A DNA stretch of 32,156 bases, taken from contig JABUEW010000043.1 in assembly GCA_013314855.1 (NCBI GenBank), positions 1-32,156 of the forward strand, in the 5' to 3' direction. Below the pieces are notes generated by a model. It was not told the DNA's origin. It worked only from the letters and a program-made list of their open reading frames with translations, and made no database searches. The stretch comes from Bacillota bacterium. Lineage in GTDB: Bacteria > Bacillota > Clostridia > Acetivibrionales > DUMC01. The position numbers were made by a program, and so were the translations under genes. Shown here one piece after another: positions 25,135 through 32,155 of this stretch; positions within the stretch are counted from its first letter, which is position 1; each line of letters starts with the position of its first letter.

Positions 25135-25180
25135 TAATTTTTATTATACACCTCTCCTAATTTTTATTATACACCTCTCC
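25135..25180 (-). repeat. Perfect 23-bp tandem repeat in the apbE leader
   Basis: Two identical 23-base units abut at 25135-25157 and 25158-25180. On the minus strand each unit reads GGAGAGGTG followed by TATAAT and AAAAATTA. Each copy therefore carries a Shine-Dalgarno-like site and a -10-like hexamer (TATAAT at 25143-25148 and 25166-25171). It lies 26 bases upstream of the apbE ATG. The perfect identity points to recent duplication or an unstable site. Confidence 0.9.
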
Positions 25181-25200
25181 GGGTCAAATGACCTAATGCT

Positions 25201-25231
25201 ATTATATCATGGTTGTCAACTTAGCCATCAA
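25201..25231 (-). promoter_or_regulatory. Candidate promoter of the apbE operon
   Basis: TATAAT (25201-25206 on the minus strand) has TTGATG 19 bases upstream (25226-25231); the spacer is longer than ideal. A perfect TTGACA (25214-25219) is also present but too close to that -10 box. The TATAAT copies inside the tandem repeat are alternatives without a matching -35. Confidence 0.35.
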
Positions 25232-25266
25232 CTTAAAGCATCCGACATCTCCCATCTAAAACAATA

Positions 25267-25291
25267 CCCCAGGTTAAACTTTTGCCTGGGG
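25267..25291. terminator. Terminator hairpin between the flavin lipoprotein and apbE
   Basis: CCCCAGG (25267-25273) pairs with CCTGGGG (25285-25291). On the plus strand it is followed by CTCTTTTT, a good T-tract; on the minus strand by TATTGTTTT, a weaker one. It probably ends the lipoprotein transcript on the minus strand and may act in both directions. Confidence 0.7.
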
Positions 25292-25344
25292 CTCTTTTTA
25301 TCTGATTTTCAAGCATTATTACGTCGAAAGTGGTCTGACCTGCA

Positions 25345-25761
25345 TTATTTTTTTGCCTTCTCCAAAGCTTCCTTAACAAGAGACACAAAGGTTTCGTGCG
25401 AACGGGTAGCTCCTGATATTGCATCAACCTTGTTTATGTCCTGGACTTCAACAAGCTTGTCTCCATATGTCTTTGAAGCTTTTATAGCCTTCTGAGCCTT
25501 ATCGTAGTTTTCCTGGTTTTCAATTTTTCCATCTTTTTTACCGTAGTCTTCATCTTTTTCTTTACCATTGCTCATTTCTTTCCATACAACATCAGTGATT
25601 TTACCATCTTTAATGGTTATTTCCACCAATGCAGTATTGCCATAATCGTCAGGCTGGCTTTCAGCTTTCCATGTACCATCTTTGTACTTGCTTCCGCTGC
25701 AACCGCTTACCAAAACTAAAGCTAATAAAACTACAAATGTAATAATGAGATATTTCCTCAT
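25345..25761 (-). CDS. FMN-binding-domain lipoprotein (PplA-like, single flavin site)
   Basis: An exported electron carrier of 138 residues. The signal peptide has a lipobox VSGC with lipid-bearing C21. The mature part is one FMN_bind domain: YKDGTWKAES, TALVEITIKDGKITDVVW, and the flavinylation motif DAISGATRS, in which T119 would carry covalent FMN attached by ApbE. Listeria PplA has, as I recall, two such domains; this one has a single site and is half as long. It has its own terminator, is divergent from ndh2 across 226 bases, and lies upstream of apbE. A role as terminal surface electron carrier is inferred from this setting; a part in another flavin-dependent reductase is possible. Confidence 0.88.
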   Translation of the reverse strand: MRKYLIITFVVLLALVLVSGCSGSKYKDGTWKAESQPDDYGNTALVEITIKDGKITDVVWKEMSNGKEKDEDYGKKDGKIENQENYDKAQKAIKASKTYGDKLVEVQDINKVDAISGATRSHETFVSLVKEALEKAKK

Positions 25762-25987
25762 AATAATATGCCCCCTTAAAATGATAATTTTGTTATAATA
25801 TTTACCCTGAAAAATCTAAATTAATCCAATTTTTTTGCTTTTTTTTGTATTATAAATTTTATCAATTTTAATTTGGTTGTTAAGTTGTTGTTTATATTTC
25901 TAACAATAAGGTAAATAGTATTATGTATAATATATTTTTAAAAATATTTGTTAATTATATAACATGATAACATGGGAGGAGTAGCCA
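25762..25987. promoter_or_regulatory. Divergent control region of the flavin lipoprotein and ndh2
   Basis: A very AT-rich spacer that must hold the promoters of both genes. On the plus strand TATAAT at 25926-25931 is a good -10 for ndh2, without a convincing -35. It is followed at once by the perfect 16-base palindrome ATATTTTTAAAAATAT (25932-25947), which would cover the start site and could be an operator. The ndh2 ribosome site GGAGG lies 8 bases before its ATG. For the lipoprotein, TATTAT/TATAAC-like boxes are seen near its start, but none is decisive. Confidence 0.45.
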
Positions 25988-27760
25988 ATGTCAACCAAAA
26001 TTGTTATTCTGGGAGCAGGATATGCAGGAATTAAAGCTGCCCTGACTTTATACAAAAAAAAAGAGAAGGATGACATAGAAATTACGGTAATCGATAAAAA
26101 CCCTTATCATACCTTGTTAACGGAAATTCATGAAGTTGCAGGCAACAGGATAAATGAAGACGGAGTAATTGTTCCTTTAAAAGATATTTTTAAATATACT
26201 GATGTTAAATTGGTCTGTAACAAAATAACAAATATTGATTTTGAGAATCAAAAGCTCTATTCGGAATCCGAAGAATACCAATATGATTATTTAATAATTG
26301 CTGCAGGAAGCCATCCGAACTTTTATGATATACCCGGAATGGAAAAACATAGTTTTCCTTTATGGTCTTATGAAAACGCAATTTCTATACGTGAGCATAT
26401 AAAAGACTGTTTTTTAAAAGCCTCTCAAGAAAAAGATCCTGAAAAAAGAAAAACACTATTAACTTTTATTGTAGGAGGAGGAGGTTTTACCGGTGTAGAA
26501 ATGATAGGGGAATTAGCCCTCTGGGTGAAAGACTTATGCGCCGAATATGGTATTTTGAGAAATGATGTTAAATTAATACTTATAGAAGCTCTACCCGAAA
26601 TACTCAACAATTTAAAACCAAAAAGCGTAACAAAAGCCAGGAATTACCTGATTAACAAATTGAGAGTCGAAGTTATGGTCAATGCTCCTATAATCGAAGT
26701 TACTGCTGATACGGTTAAATTAGAAAATGGAACTATTATTCCCTCAAAAACACTTATCTGGACTGCAGGGGTAAAAGCATGCAATCTGGCTGATTCCCTT
26801 AAAATCAGTAAAGGTAAAGCTTGCAGAATAAATGTAGACCAATACACTCAAACGCAATACGAAAATGTATTTGCTGCCGGTGATATATCAATTTTTAAAA
26901 CCGAAGAAGGCTCTCTTCCTGCTCTTGTTGAAGCAGCCCTACAAACAGGAGAAGTTGCGGCTTTGAATGTTCTCTCCCGGATAAGAGGGAAAGAAATGAA
27001 AAAGCTGGAGCCAAAGCTCCATGGTGTAATGGTATCTGCAGGAAGTTATTTTGCTGTAAGCAATATTATGGGACGTGAGCTTCCCAGGCTGTTATCAATA
27101 CTGATGAAGTATCTTGTTAACATTCACTACCTCTTTGGAATAGGCGGATTTGAACTTGTGTTTAAATATATCAAACATGAGTTTTTGTTTAAAAAGCAAC
27201 GTAAAACTCTGATAGAAAAACATGTTTCTTCAATTACCCCTGCATTTTGGCTAGTACCTATAAGGTTGTTTTTAGGCTATGCATGGCTGGCAGAAGGAAT
27301 TAAAAAAATAAATGAAAAATGGCTTGTAAAAGCTCTCCTGGCAGGTGCTCCTCCTGATGCTGGCAGCGGTGCATCAATTACCGATACGGGGGAGAAAGTT
27401 TTTAGAATAATCAGTGACCATACACCTGGTTGGTACGCCTGGATAGCTGATAATATTATAATTCCAAATGCCCTCATATTTCAAATACTGATTGTAATAG
27501 CTGAATTAGGACTGGGGCTGGCATTTATATCGGGCACATTCACTTTCATAGCGGCTATTGTATCACTTGTGATGAATTTGAATTTTATACTCTCAACCGG
27601 AATGTATTCATACGACTGGTGGTATATACCCGCTGCTTTAAGCATGATGGGAGGCGCAGGAAAGGCTTTTGGTGTTGACCATTACCTTATACCGTATCTT
27701 ATGAGACAGTGGAGGTATTTTGTAAGGAACAGAAAATTTAAGCCCCTCCTATTTAAGTAG
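25988..27760 (+). CDS. ndh2: Type II NADH dehydrogenase with C-terminal membrane domain (Ndh2/Ndh3 of electron-transfer loci)
   Basis: Oxidises NADH and reduces membrane quinone without pumping protons. 590 residues, against about 400 for ordinary NDH-2. FAD-binding GAGYAG is at 9-14, NADH-binding GGGGFTG at about 163-169, and the second FAD motif FAAGDIS at about 295. From about residue 405 a membrane domain follows, with hydrophobic segments FWLVPIRLFLGYAWLAEGI, ALIFQILIVIAELGLGLAFI, FTFIAAIVSLVMNLNFIL and WWYIPAALSMMGGAG, resembling DoxX-like domains. NDH-2 with such an extension is characteristic of the flavin-based extracellular electron transfer loci of Listeria (Ndh2) and Enterococcus (Ndh3). 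It is divergent from the flavin lipoprotein gene and its 3' end overlaps the SSB-like gene by 12 bases. Confidence 0.92.
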   Translation: MSTKIVILGAGYAGIKAALTLYKKKEKDDIEITVIDKNPYHTLLTEIHEVAGNRINEDGVIVPLKDIFKYTDVKLVCNKITNIDFENQKLYSESEEYQYDYLIIAAGSHPNFYDIPGMEKHSFPLWSYENAISIREHIKDCFLKASQEKDPEKRKTLLTFIVGGGGFTGVEMIGELALWVKDLCAEYGILRNDVKLILIEALPEILNNLKPKSVTKARNYLINKLRVEVMVNAPIIEVTADTVKLENGTIIPSKTLIWTAGVKACNLADSLKISKGKACRINVDQYTQTQYENVFAAGDISIFKTEEGSLPALVEAALQTGEVAALNVLSRIRGKEMKKLEPKLHGVMVSAGSYFAVSNIMGRELPRLLSILMKYLVNIHYLFGIGGFELVFKYIKHEFLFKKQRKTLIEKHVSSITPAFWLVPIRLFLGYAWLAEGIKKINEKWLVKALLAGAPPDAGSGASITDTGEKVFRIISDHTPGWYAWIADNIIIPNALIFQILIVIAELGLGLAFISGTFTFIAAIVSLVMNLNFILSTGMYSYDWWYIPAALSMMGGAGKAFGVDHYLIPYLMRQWRYFVRNRKFKPLLFK

Positions 27761-27766
27761 GGGCTT
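27740..27766. terminator. Shared bidirectional terminator hairpin inside two gene ends
   Basis: AAGCCCCT (27740-27747) pairs with AGGGGCTT (27759-27766). The hairpin spans the stop codons of both ndh2 (plus) and the SSB-like gene (minus). It is flanked by AAAATTT and TTTACC, so each strand sees a modest T-tract. Confidence 0.65.
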
Positions 27767-28387
27767 TACCTCTTCCATTTTTGATATTGAAACTTCATAA
27801 GCCGTCTTTGTGACTATTTCACCTGAGTCATACCTTTTTTGGTATTCTCTGCTCTGGATTCTTCCCCATACTTTTATATTATCGCCTACAGATAAGTTTT
27901 CCGAATACCTTGCATTTCTTCCCCAGGCAATACAAGGGATATAGTCGGACTTGTTGTACGGACGGTTAACTGCCAACAGTAAATCCGCTATTTCCCGGCC
28001 GAAAGGTGTAGTCCTGTATATAGGTTTTTTACATATGTACCCGTCTAAGTAAATTTGGTTGGGATTCTTTATTTCACTTTCATCCCCTAAAAAAACTATT
28101 TCTCTTGCAAACACAGTTAAAATCAATTTATTTCCTTCTTTTCCATAATTATTATAAGACCTGAATTGTCCTTCTATTTTAACGATACACCCCTCTCCCA
28201 ATTGCTGTTTTCCTATAAGGCGCTCAGATATTGTCACGGGAATCTTATCACTACTATCACTGAGTCTCGGGACTTCAAGAATAAAAGAGTAAAACCCTTC
28301 TCCATATACTTCATGACTGTATTCCAACTCAGAAACCACTTTGCCGGCAATTGTGACTACATTGTTTTCGATGAGGTTTCCAACCAT
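27749..28387 (-). CDS. Single-stranded-DNA-binding-like protein with two OB folds
   Basis: A 212-residue protein of a clostridial SSB/PriB-like family. Two OB-fold units are visible: residues about 8-110 (NNVVTIAGKVVSELEYSHEVYGEGFYSF and on to REIVFLGDE, in parts) and about 118-205 (NQIYLDGYICKKPIYRTTPFGREI, then PCIAWGRNARY and GDNIKVWGRIQSREYQK). The second unit is closer to ordinary SSB, and no acidic DDDIPF-type tail is present, unlike replicative SSB. I chose the ATG at 28387, which fits the family start MVGNLIENN and has a G-rich site upstream; an ATG at 28417 is in frame. It is probably an accessory DNA-binding protein. It is convergent with ndh2. Confidence 0.8.
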   Translation of the reverse strand: MVGNLIENNVVTIAGKVVSELEYSHEVYGEGFYSFILEVPRLSDSSDKIPVTISERLIGKQQLGEGCIVKIEGQFRSYNNYGKEGNKLILTVFAREIVFLGDESEIKNPNQIYLDGYICKKPIYRTTPFGREIADLLLAVNRPYNKSDYIPCIAWGRNARYSENLSVGDNIKVWGRIQSREYQKRYDSGEIVTKTAYEVSISKMEEVKPLLK

Positions 28388-28530
28388 TTGCCCCCCACTC
28401 TCCTCTCTTTTTCTCATGTACTTATATAAATTTTTCTATTGTATTATTATTCATAGAAGGACAATTTTAGAAGCAATTTCAATAGTAAATAATTTATTAT
28501 ATAAATTGCCGTCCTCTTCCATTAAATTAT

Positions 28531-28560
28531 ATTATATTACATATATTTTACACATTGCAA
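28531..28560 (-). promoter_or_regulatory. Candidate promoter of the SSB-like gene
   Basis: On the minus strand TTGCAA (28555-28560), an 18-base spacer and TATAAT (28531-28536) fit a vegetative promoter. It would give a leader of about 140 bases. A second TATAAT begins 5 bases further on. Confidence 0.5.
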
Positions 28561-28676
28561 ATTATTCTTTTTTTTACAAGGAATTATTATTAATTGTACG
28601 AATTCAGCTCCCGCTTATAGAAGTGAAAGACTTCTTCTGGCATCTGGTTAAAAACAGGTAGGTCGTCCAAAATTAT

Positions 28677-29351
28677 TTATTGTACCTGGGTAGGAGAGTG
28701 AGCCAATGTGTTTAATTCCACTCCCGTGTTCAATTCTACCCCACTGGCAACGGCAAATGCTACTGCACCAAGAGCTCCGTATATGTCAACCTCTTTTCCC
28801 ACATCAATTCTATACTCCTGCGGTCCAATTGTATTTCCATTTATTGACTTTACAGTTTTTTGCTGGTACAACATAAATCCTTTTTCGAACATTGTATCAT
28901 CAACGCTGGATGTAGTTATACTTGCCTTCGAGTTAAAACCGTAAGTAACAGTGTCAAATTTAAGATCCTTTAAGAAAGCAAGGTCATCAATATAATCTTC
29001 ATTTACAATTATTATGCCCTTTTCGTCAAGTAATGACAGTAACTTCTCAATTTGTTTTTTGTAAACAGAAGATATATCAATATATAAAATAATGTCAAAT
29101 TTTAAATCCGGTTGCAGGTAATTTAATATTTCAAAATTTGTATCGCTAACATCTATTTTTAAAATTAAAATATCAGTACCGTTTTTTCTGACTTCATGTA
29201 TATAGCTCTTTATTTTATTTTGACCTAATTCAATCAAGTTTCTTAAACTAACGATGCTTGTTTTTTTATTATGGGAAGCCAATATGGCATTAATTAGATT
29301 GGTAGCCTTTGCCTGATTTTCATCCCGGCCGATTATTCCTGCTATCATCAT
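28677..29351 (-). CDS. Mur-ligase-like protein lacking the ATP-binding loop
   Basis: A 224-residue protein that resembles the central domain of Mur ligases without being a working ligase. The start MMIAGIIGRDENQAKATNLINAIL occupies the place of the usual GTNGKT loop, but the Gly-Lys-Thr is replaced by RDENQA. Further matches are FDIILYIDIS (metal/substrate strand), GIIIVNEDYID (like the NADD motif), TVTYGFNSKASIT (like TYGF) and VDIYGALGAVAFAVASGVEL (like the NALAA helix). It also lacks the C-terminal ligase domain. The tail holds a duplicated GVELNT-GVELNT. The ATG at 29351 has GAGG 8 bases upstream. Function unknown; a regulatory or binding role in cell-wall synthesis is speculative. Confidence 0.7.
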   Translation of the reverse strand: MMIAGIIGRDENQAKATNLINAILASHNKKTSIVSLRNLIELGQNKIKSYIHEVRKNGTDILILKIDVSDTNFEILNYLQPDLKFDIILYIDISSVYKKQIEKLLSLLDEKGIIIVNEDYIDDLAFLKDLKFDTVTYGFNSKASITTSSVDDTMFEKGFMLYQQKTVKSINGNTIGPQEYRIDVGKEVDIYGALGAVAFAVASGVELNTGVELNTLAHSPTQVQ

Positions 29352-29519
29352 TGGTAAAACCTCATTTCTTAAGCGCATTAATAGTAAATTAAATAAATTA
29401 TGTAGTTTATATAATATACATTTTTAATAATTATATGTATGATTAATTCTCAATTCTTAATTTTTACATTCCTTCAGAAGACTGGATTATGTCCATCAGT
29501 AGTATACATGTCCTCTATA

Positions 29520-30899
29520 TCATTTAAATAAAACCGGTTCTTGCTCAAAAAGTGTCCAAGGGTTGGTAAAAACATCATGAACAGATATTGCAAAGTGCAA
29601 ATGCGGACCTGTGGAGAAACCGGTAGAACCAACTTCACCTATAATTTGTCCTTTAATTAAATCATCACCTTCTTTAACCGCTATGCTGTCCATATGGTAG
29701 TTCCAGCTTATTATTCCATAGCCATGATCTATAAGAACAGTATTTCCTGTAAGAATTAAATGTCTTGCAAGTATAACTTTGCCAGAATTTGTTGCTTTAA
29801 CAGGTGTTCCTATATCTGCGGCAATATCAATACCACTATGCCTGTATGAAGTTGGAGCATTGTTTACAAATCTTCTCATGCCAAACTCGGTGGTGATTCT
29901 TCCTTCAACAGGTTTTAGAAAAACGCCGTCCCACATTTTAACAGGAGTATCAGTTTTTCTTACAGCTCCTATATATTTGTTGTATTCTTCATAAGCAGCA
30001 TCGTTCCGTGTAGATTGATCCACCTCTTCTGAAATGGTAAGATATTGAATTGGAAATTCTTTAGGTAAGACGCTGATAGTTATCTCGTAAGATTCCTTCT
30101 TATTTATCAAGTTGACGTTTTCTGCAGTTAGCGAAACAATATAGTCGGAAGGTTTTAAATCATAGCTTAGGGGAAGAATAGCAAATTTGCCATGTTCATA
30201 TTTATAAAAAGGCAAATCTGATTTTGCCAAATCAGATTTTAAAAATATATCTTCATCTTCGTTTGCATATTTTGCAAAAATTGTTAATAACTCCCCAGGA
30301 AAAGTCTGAGAAGAAGAAACCTCAAACTCAATTGGAACATCATTAACAAAAGCAAATTCATATATAGCTTCGCCATAAAAACCTCTATCGGCTGATCCGG
30401 ATTCATACCAGAAAGCTGTAATTTTGTAAAGTAACTCACCTTCTTCTTTTGGTTGAAAAATCGAATAACCGGATAAGGGACATTCGGATTCGGATAATCC
30501 ATTTTCTAAAACAATGCTGTCTTCTTGAAAAATCAGATTATTCTTTTTAAATATTTGCAAATTAAGCTTATCAGGATTGTGACTACATTTAAGAATTAGA
30601 TTCCCGTTATAAAAAAGCACTTCCGGTTTATCATCTAAATTATATAAGACATCCTTATTTTCAGAAATAATAGCATTGTCATCCGGAAAAGGATAAAATT
30701 TATTATTCTTTCCTCTATAATACCAATTTCCCGTTTTTATCGAGCCTTTGACAGAATGAGTTCCATCTGTTAGTTCAATATCGGGGGGTATTGTAGATGT
30801 ATAAAACTCCTCATCCCGATTAACATTATTAACATTAATAAACAAAAACATAGAAATTGTGCAAACAGAAATTATGCAAATTATTATAAATTTTCTCAT
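29520..30899 (-). CDS. Exported M23 (LytM-type) peptidase
   Basis: A 459-residue secreted or membrane-anchored protein. Residues 5-22 form a hydrophobic N-terminal segment with no lipobox. The middle (about 25-330) is beta-rich and unassigned and probably contains Ig-like modules. The C-terminal 115 residues are an M23 domain: GRITTEFGMRR, zinc motif HSGIDIAADIGTPVKA, NTVLIDHGYGIISWNYHMD, and GEVGSTGFSTGPHLHFAIS with the last His ligand. All the expected metal and catalytic residues are present, so it is likely an active peptidoglycan endopeptidase; a role in sporulation or wall remodelling is inferred. The ATG has AAGGT 8 bases upstream. The 28-base gap to the isomerase gene upstream suggests cotranscription. 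Confidence 0.88.
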   Translation of the reverse strand: MRKFIIICIISVCTISMFLFINVNNVNRDEEFYTSTIPPDIELTDGTHSVKGSIKTGNWYYRGKNNKFYPFPDDNAIISENKDVLYNLDDKPEVLFYNGNLILKCSHNPDKLNLQIFKKNNLIFQEDSIVLENGLSESECPLSGYSIFQPKEEGELLYKITAFWYESGSADRGFYGEAIYEFAFVNDVPIEFEVSSSQTFPGELLTIFAKYANEDEDIFLKSDLAKSDLPFYKYEHGKFAILPLSYDLKPSDYIVSLTAENVNLINKKESYEITISVLPKEFPIQYLTISEEVDQSTRNDAAYEEYNKYIGAVRKTDTPVKMWDGVFLKPVEGRITTEFGMRRFVNNAPTSYRHSGIDIAADIGTPVKATNSGKVILARHLILTGNTVLIDHGYGIISWNYHMDSIAVKEGDDLIKGQIIGEVGSTGFSTGPHLHFAISVHDVFTNPWTLFEQEPVLFK

Positions 30900-30926
30900 T
30901 TCAGTTACCTTTCTATGTTAAAAACT

Positions 30927-31778
30927 CTATCTATTAGGGTTTAACTTAGAATAGCCTCCCAATATTGGTATTAAAAAATCTCTTGCTTTAATTATGTCTA
31001 TCCTTTGCTGAGGCCCACTAATTTCCCTTTCGATTATGTATGGTCCTTTATAACCATAACTTAGTAATTTCTTTATTAATTCCGGGAAGTTTACAAGACC
31101 CTCACCCACAGGCATTTCTTTACCTAGATTACGTCCATCGGTAGGATACATGCCATCTTTTACATGGATACCCCTGATTTTTTCTTTATATATATCTACT
31201 GCATCCACAGGATTTGCTTTGCCATATAAGAGCAAGTTAGCAGGATCAAGATTCACGCCCAAATTATCAAGTCCAACATCTTCTATAGTCCGCATCAAGG
31301 TAACAGGTGTCTCCTGGCCTGTTTCAAAGTTTAAATACAGGTTATATCTCTTGCAATATGAAGCTACTTCCCTGATAGCAATAACTGTCTCCCTGTATTC
31401 TGTTGTTGCAGGGTTCTCAGGAATAAACCCCATGTGAGTGGTAACATCAGTTATACCTAGCATATTTGCAAAATCTGCACCCTTTTTAAGCTCCTTTATA
31501 CGCTGGGCACGATATTCCCGTGGAACCAACCCTAATGTAAGTGGACCGTCAATAAAATTCCATACTGCCGGAGGAGACCAACCAGCCCATAAACTCGTTA
31601 TTTTCACTTTGTCTTTTACTATTTCTTTTAATTTTTCTGCATTTTCTCGAGTATATAATTCCATATTCCAGCAATTAATTTGACAACAATTTAATCCGAG
31701 TTCAAGTATACTTTCTATCCCATTTTCAAGTATATGCTGCAACTGTACAATAATACCAATATCAATATTACTTACCAT
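30927..31778 (-). CDS. Sugar phosphate isomerase/epimerase (xylose isomerase-like TIM barrel)
   Basis: A 283-residue TIM-barrel protein of the AP_endonuc_2 superfamily. Metal-site segments: TTHMGFIPENP, LNFETGQE (Glu ligand), LGVNLDPANLLLYG (Asp), IRGIHVKDGMYP (His and Asp) and YIIERE (last Glu). Relatives isomerise sugars or act on inositol-type substrates; the substrate cannot be told from sequence. The ATG follows AAAGGATAGGATAAA. It has a clear promoter upstream and is probably cotranscribed with the M23 peptidase gene downstream. Confidence 0.87.
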   Translation of the reverse strand: MVSNIDIGIIVQLQHILENGIESILELGLNCCQINCWNMELYTRENAEKLKEIVKDKVKITSLWAGWSPPAVWNFIDGPLTLGLVPREYRAQRIKELKKGADFANMLGITDVTTHMGFIPENPATTEYRETVIAIREVASYCKRYNLYLNFETGQETPVTLMRTIEDVGLDNLGVNLDPANLLLYGKANPVDAVDIYKEKIRGIHVKDGMYPTDGRNLGKEMPVGEGLVNFPELIKKLLSYGYKGPYIIEREISGPQQRIDIIKARDFLIPILGGYSKLNPNR

Positions 31779-31836
31779 TTTATCCTATCCTTTCTATCTA
31801 TAATATAGTAAAATTAGTAGTTACTTTTTATATTTT

Positions 31837-31866
31837 ATTTTAGTCACAATTTACTATTTAAGTCAA
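31837..31866 (-). promoter_or_regulatory. Promoter of the isomerase-M23 unit
   Basis: On the minus strand TTGACT (31861-31866), an 18-base spacer and TAAAAT (31837-31842) form a good vegetative promoter with a leader of about 50 bases. I see no gene between 31779 and 32074. Confidence 0.65.
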
Positions 31867-31997
31867 CTGCAATATTTACATAAGCAATTTGCATTGCATC
31901 ATATTCTTAATTGATATTACCATGTTTTACCTATAAACATTGAACTAAAACAATTTTATTCCAAAGTTTCATACGTTAGTATTTTTTCATTTATCCT

Positions 31998-32013
31998 CTC
32001 TTGGAGGCAAGAG
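31998..32013. other. Small stem-loop in the right intergenic region
   Basis: CTCTTG pairs with CAAGAG around the loop GAGG. No T-tract follows on either strand, so it is not a convincing terminator. It lies between the possible partial gene at the window end and the isomerase promoter. Confidence 0.3.
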
Positions 32014-32074
32014 GGCAGGTCATAACCTTCCTTTAAACCAGCAATAAAATGTTAAACGATATGCCGTTATGCCG

Positions 32075-32155
32075 TTAAGACCCTTGCTGCGGTAAACGGT
32101 ATAAACCCGGCTGTTCCCAGGGTTCATCAAGACCAAGTCCTCTAAGGTCTGCTAC
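32075..32155 (-). CDS. Possible C-terminal end of a gene running off the window
   Basis: A 26-codon open frame enters from the right edge and ends in TAA: VADLRGLGLDEPWEQPGLY, then RLPQQGS. I do not recognise it. The local DNA is richer in GC than the neighbouring spacer, which fits coding sequence. Another minus-strand frame in the same stretch also stays open for 43 codons after a TAG, so the reading is uncertain. Confidence 0.25.
   Translation of the reverse strand, partial: VADLRGLGLDEPWEQPGLYRLPQQGS

Noticed and set aside
25257-25300. Possible riboswitch in the apbE upstream region
   Set aside because: The only stable structure is a simple 7-bp terminator hairpin; no FMN riboswitch (RFN) core was recognisable.
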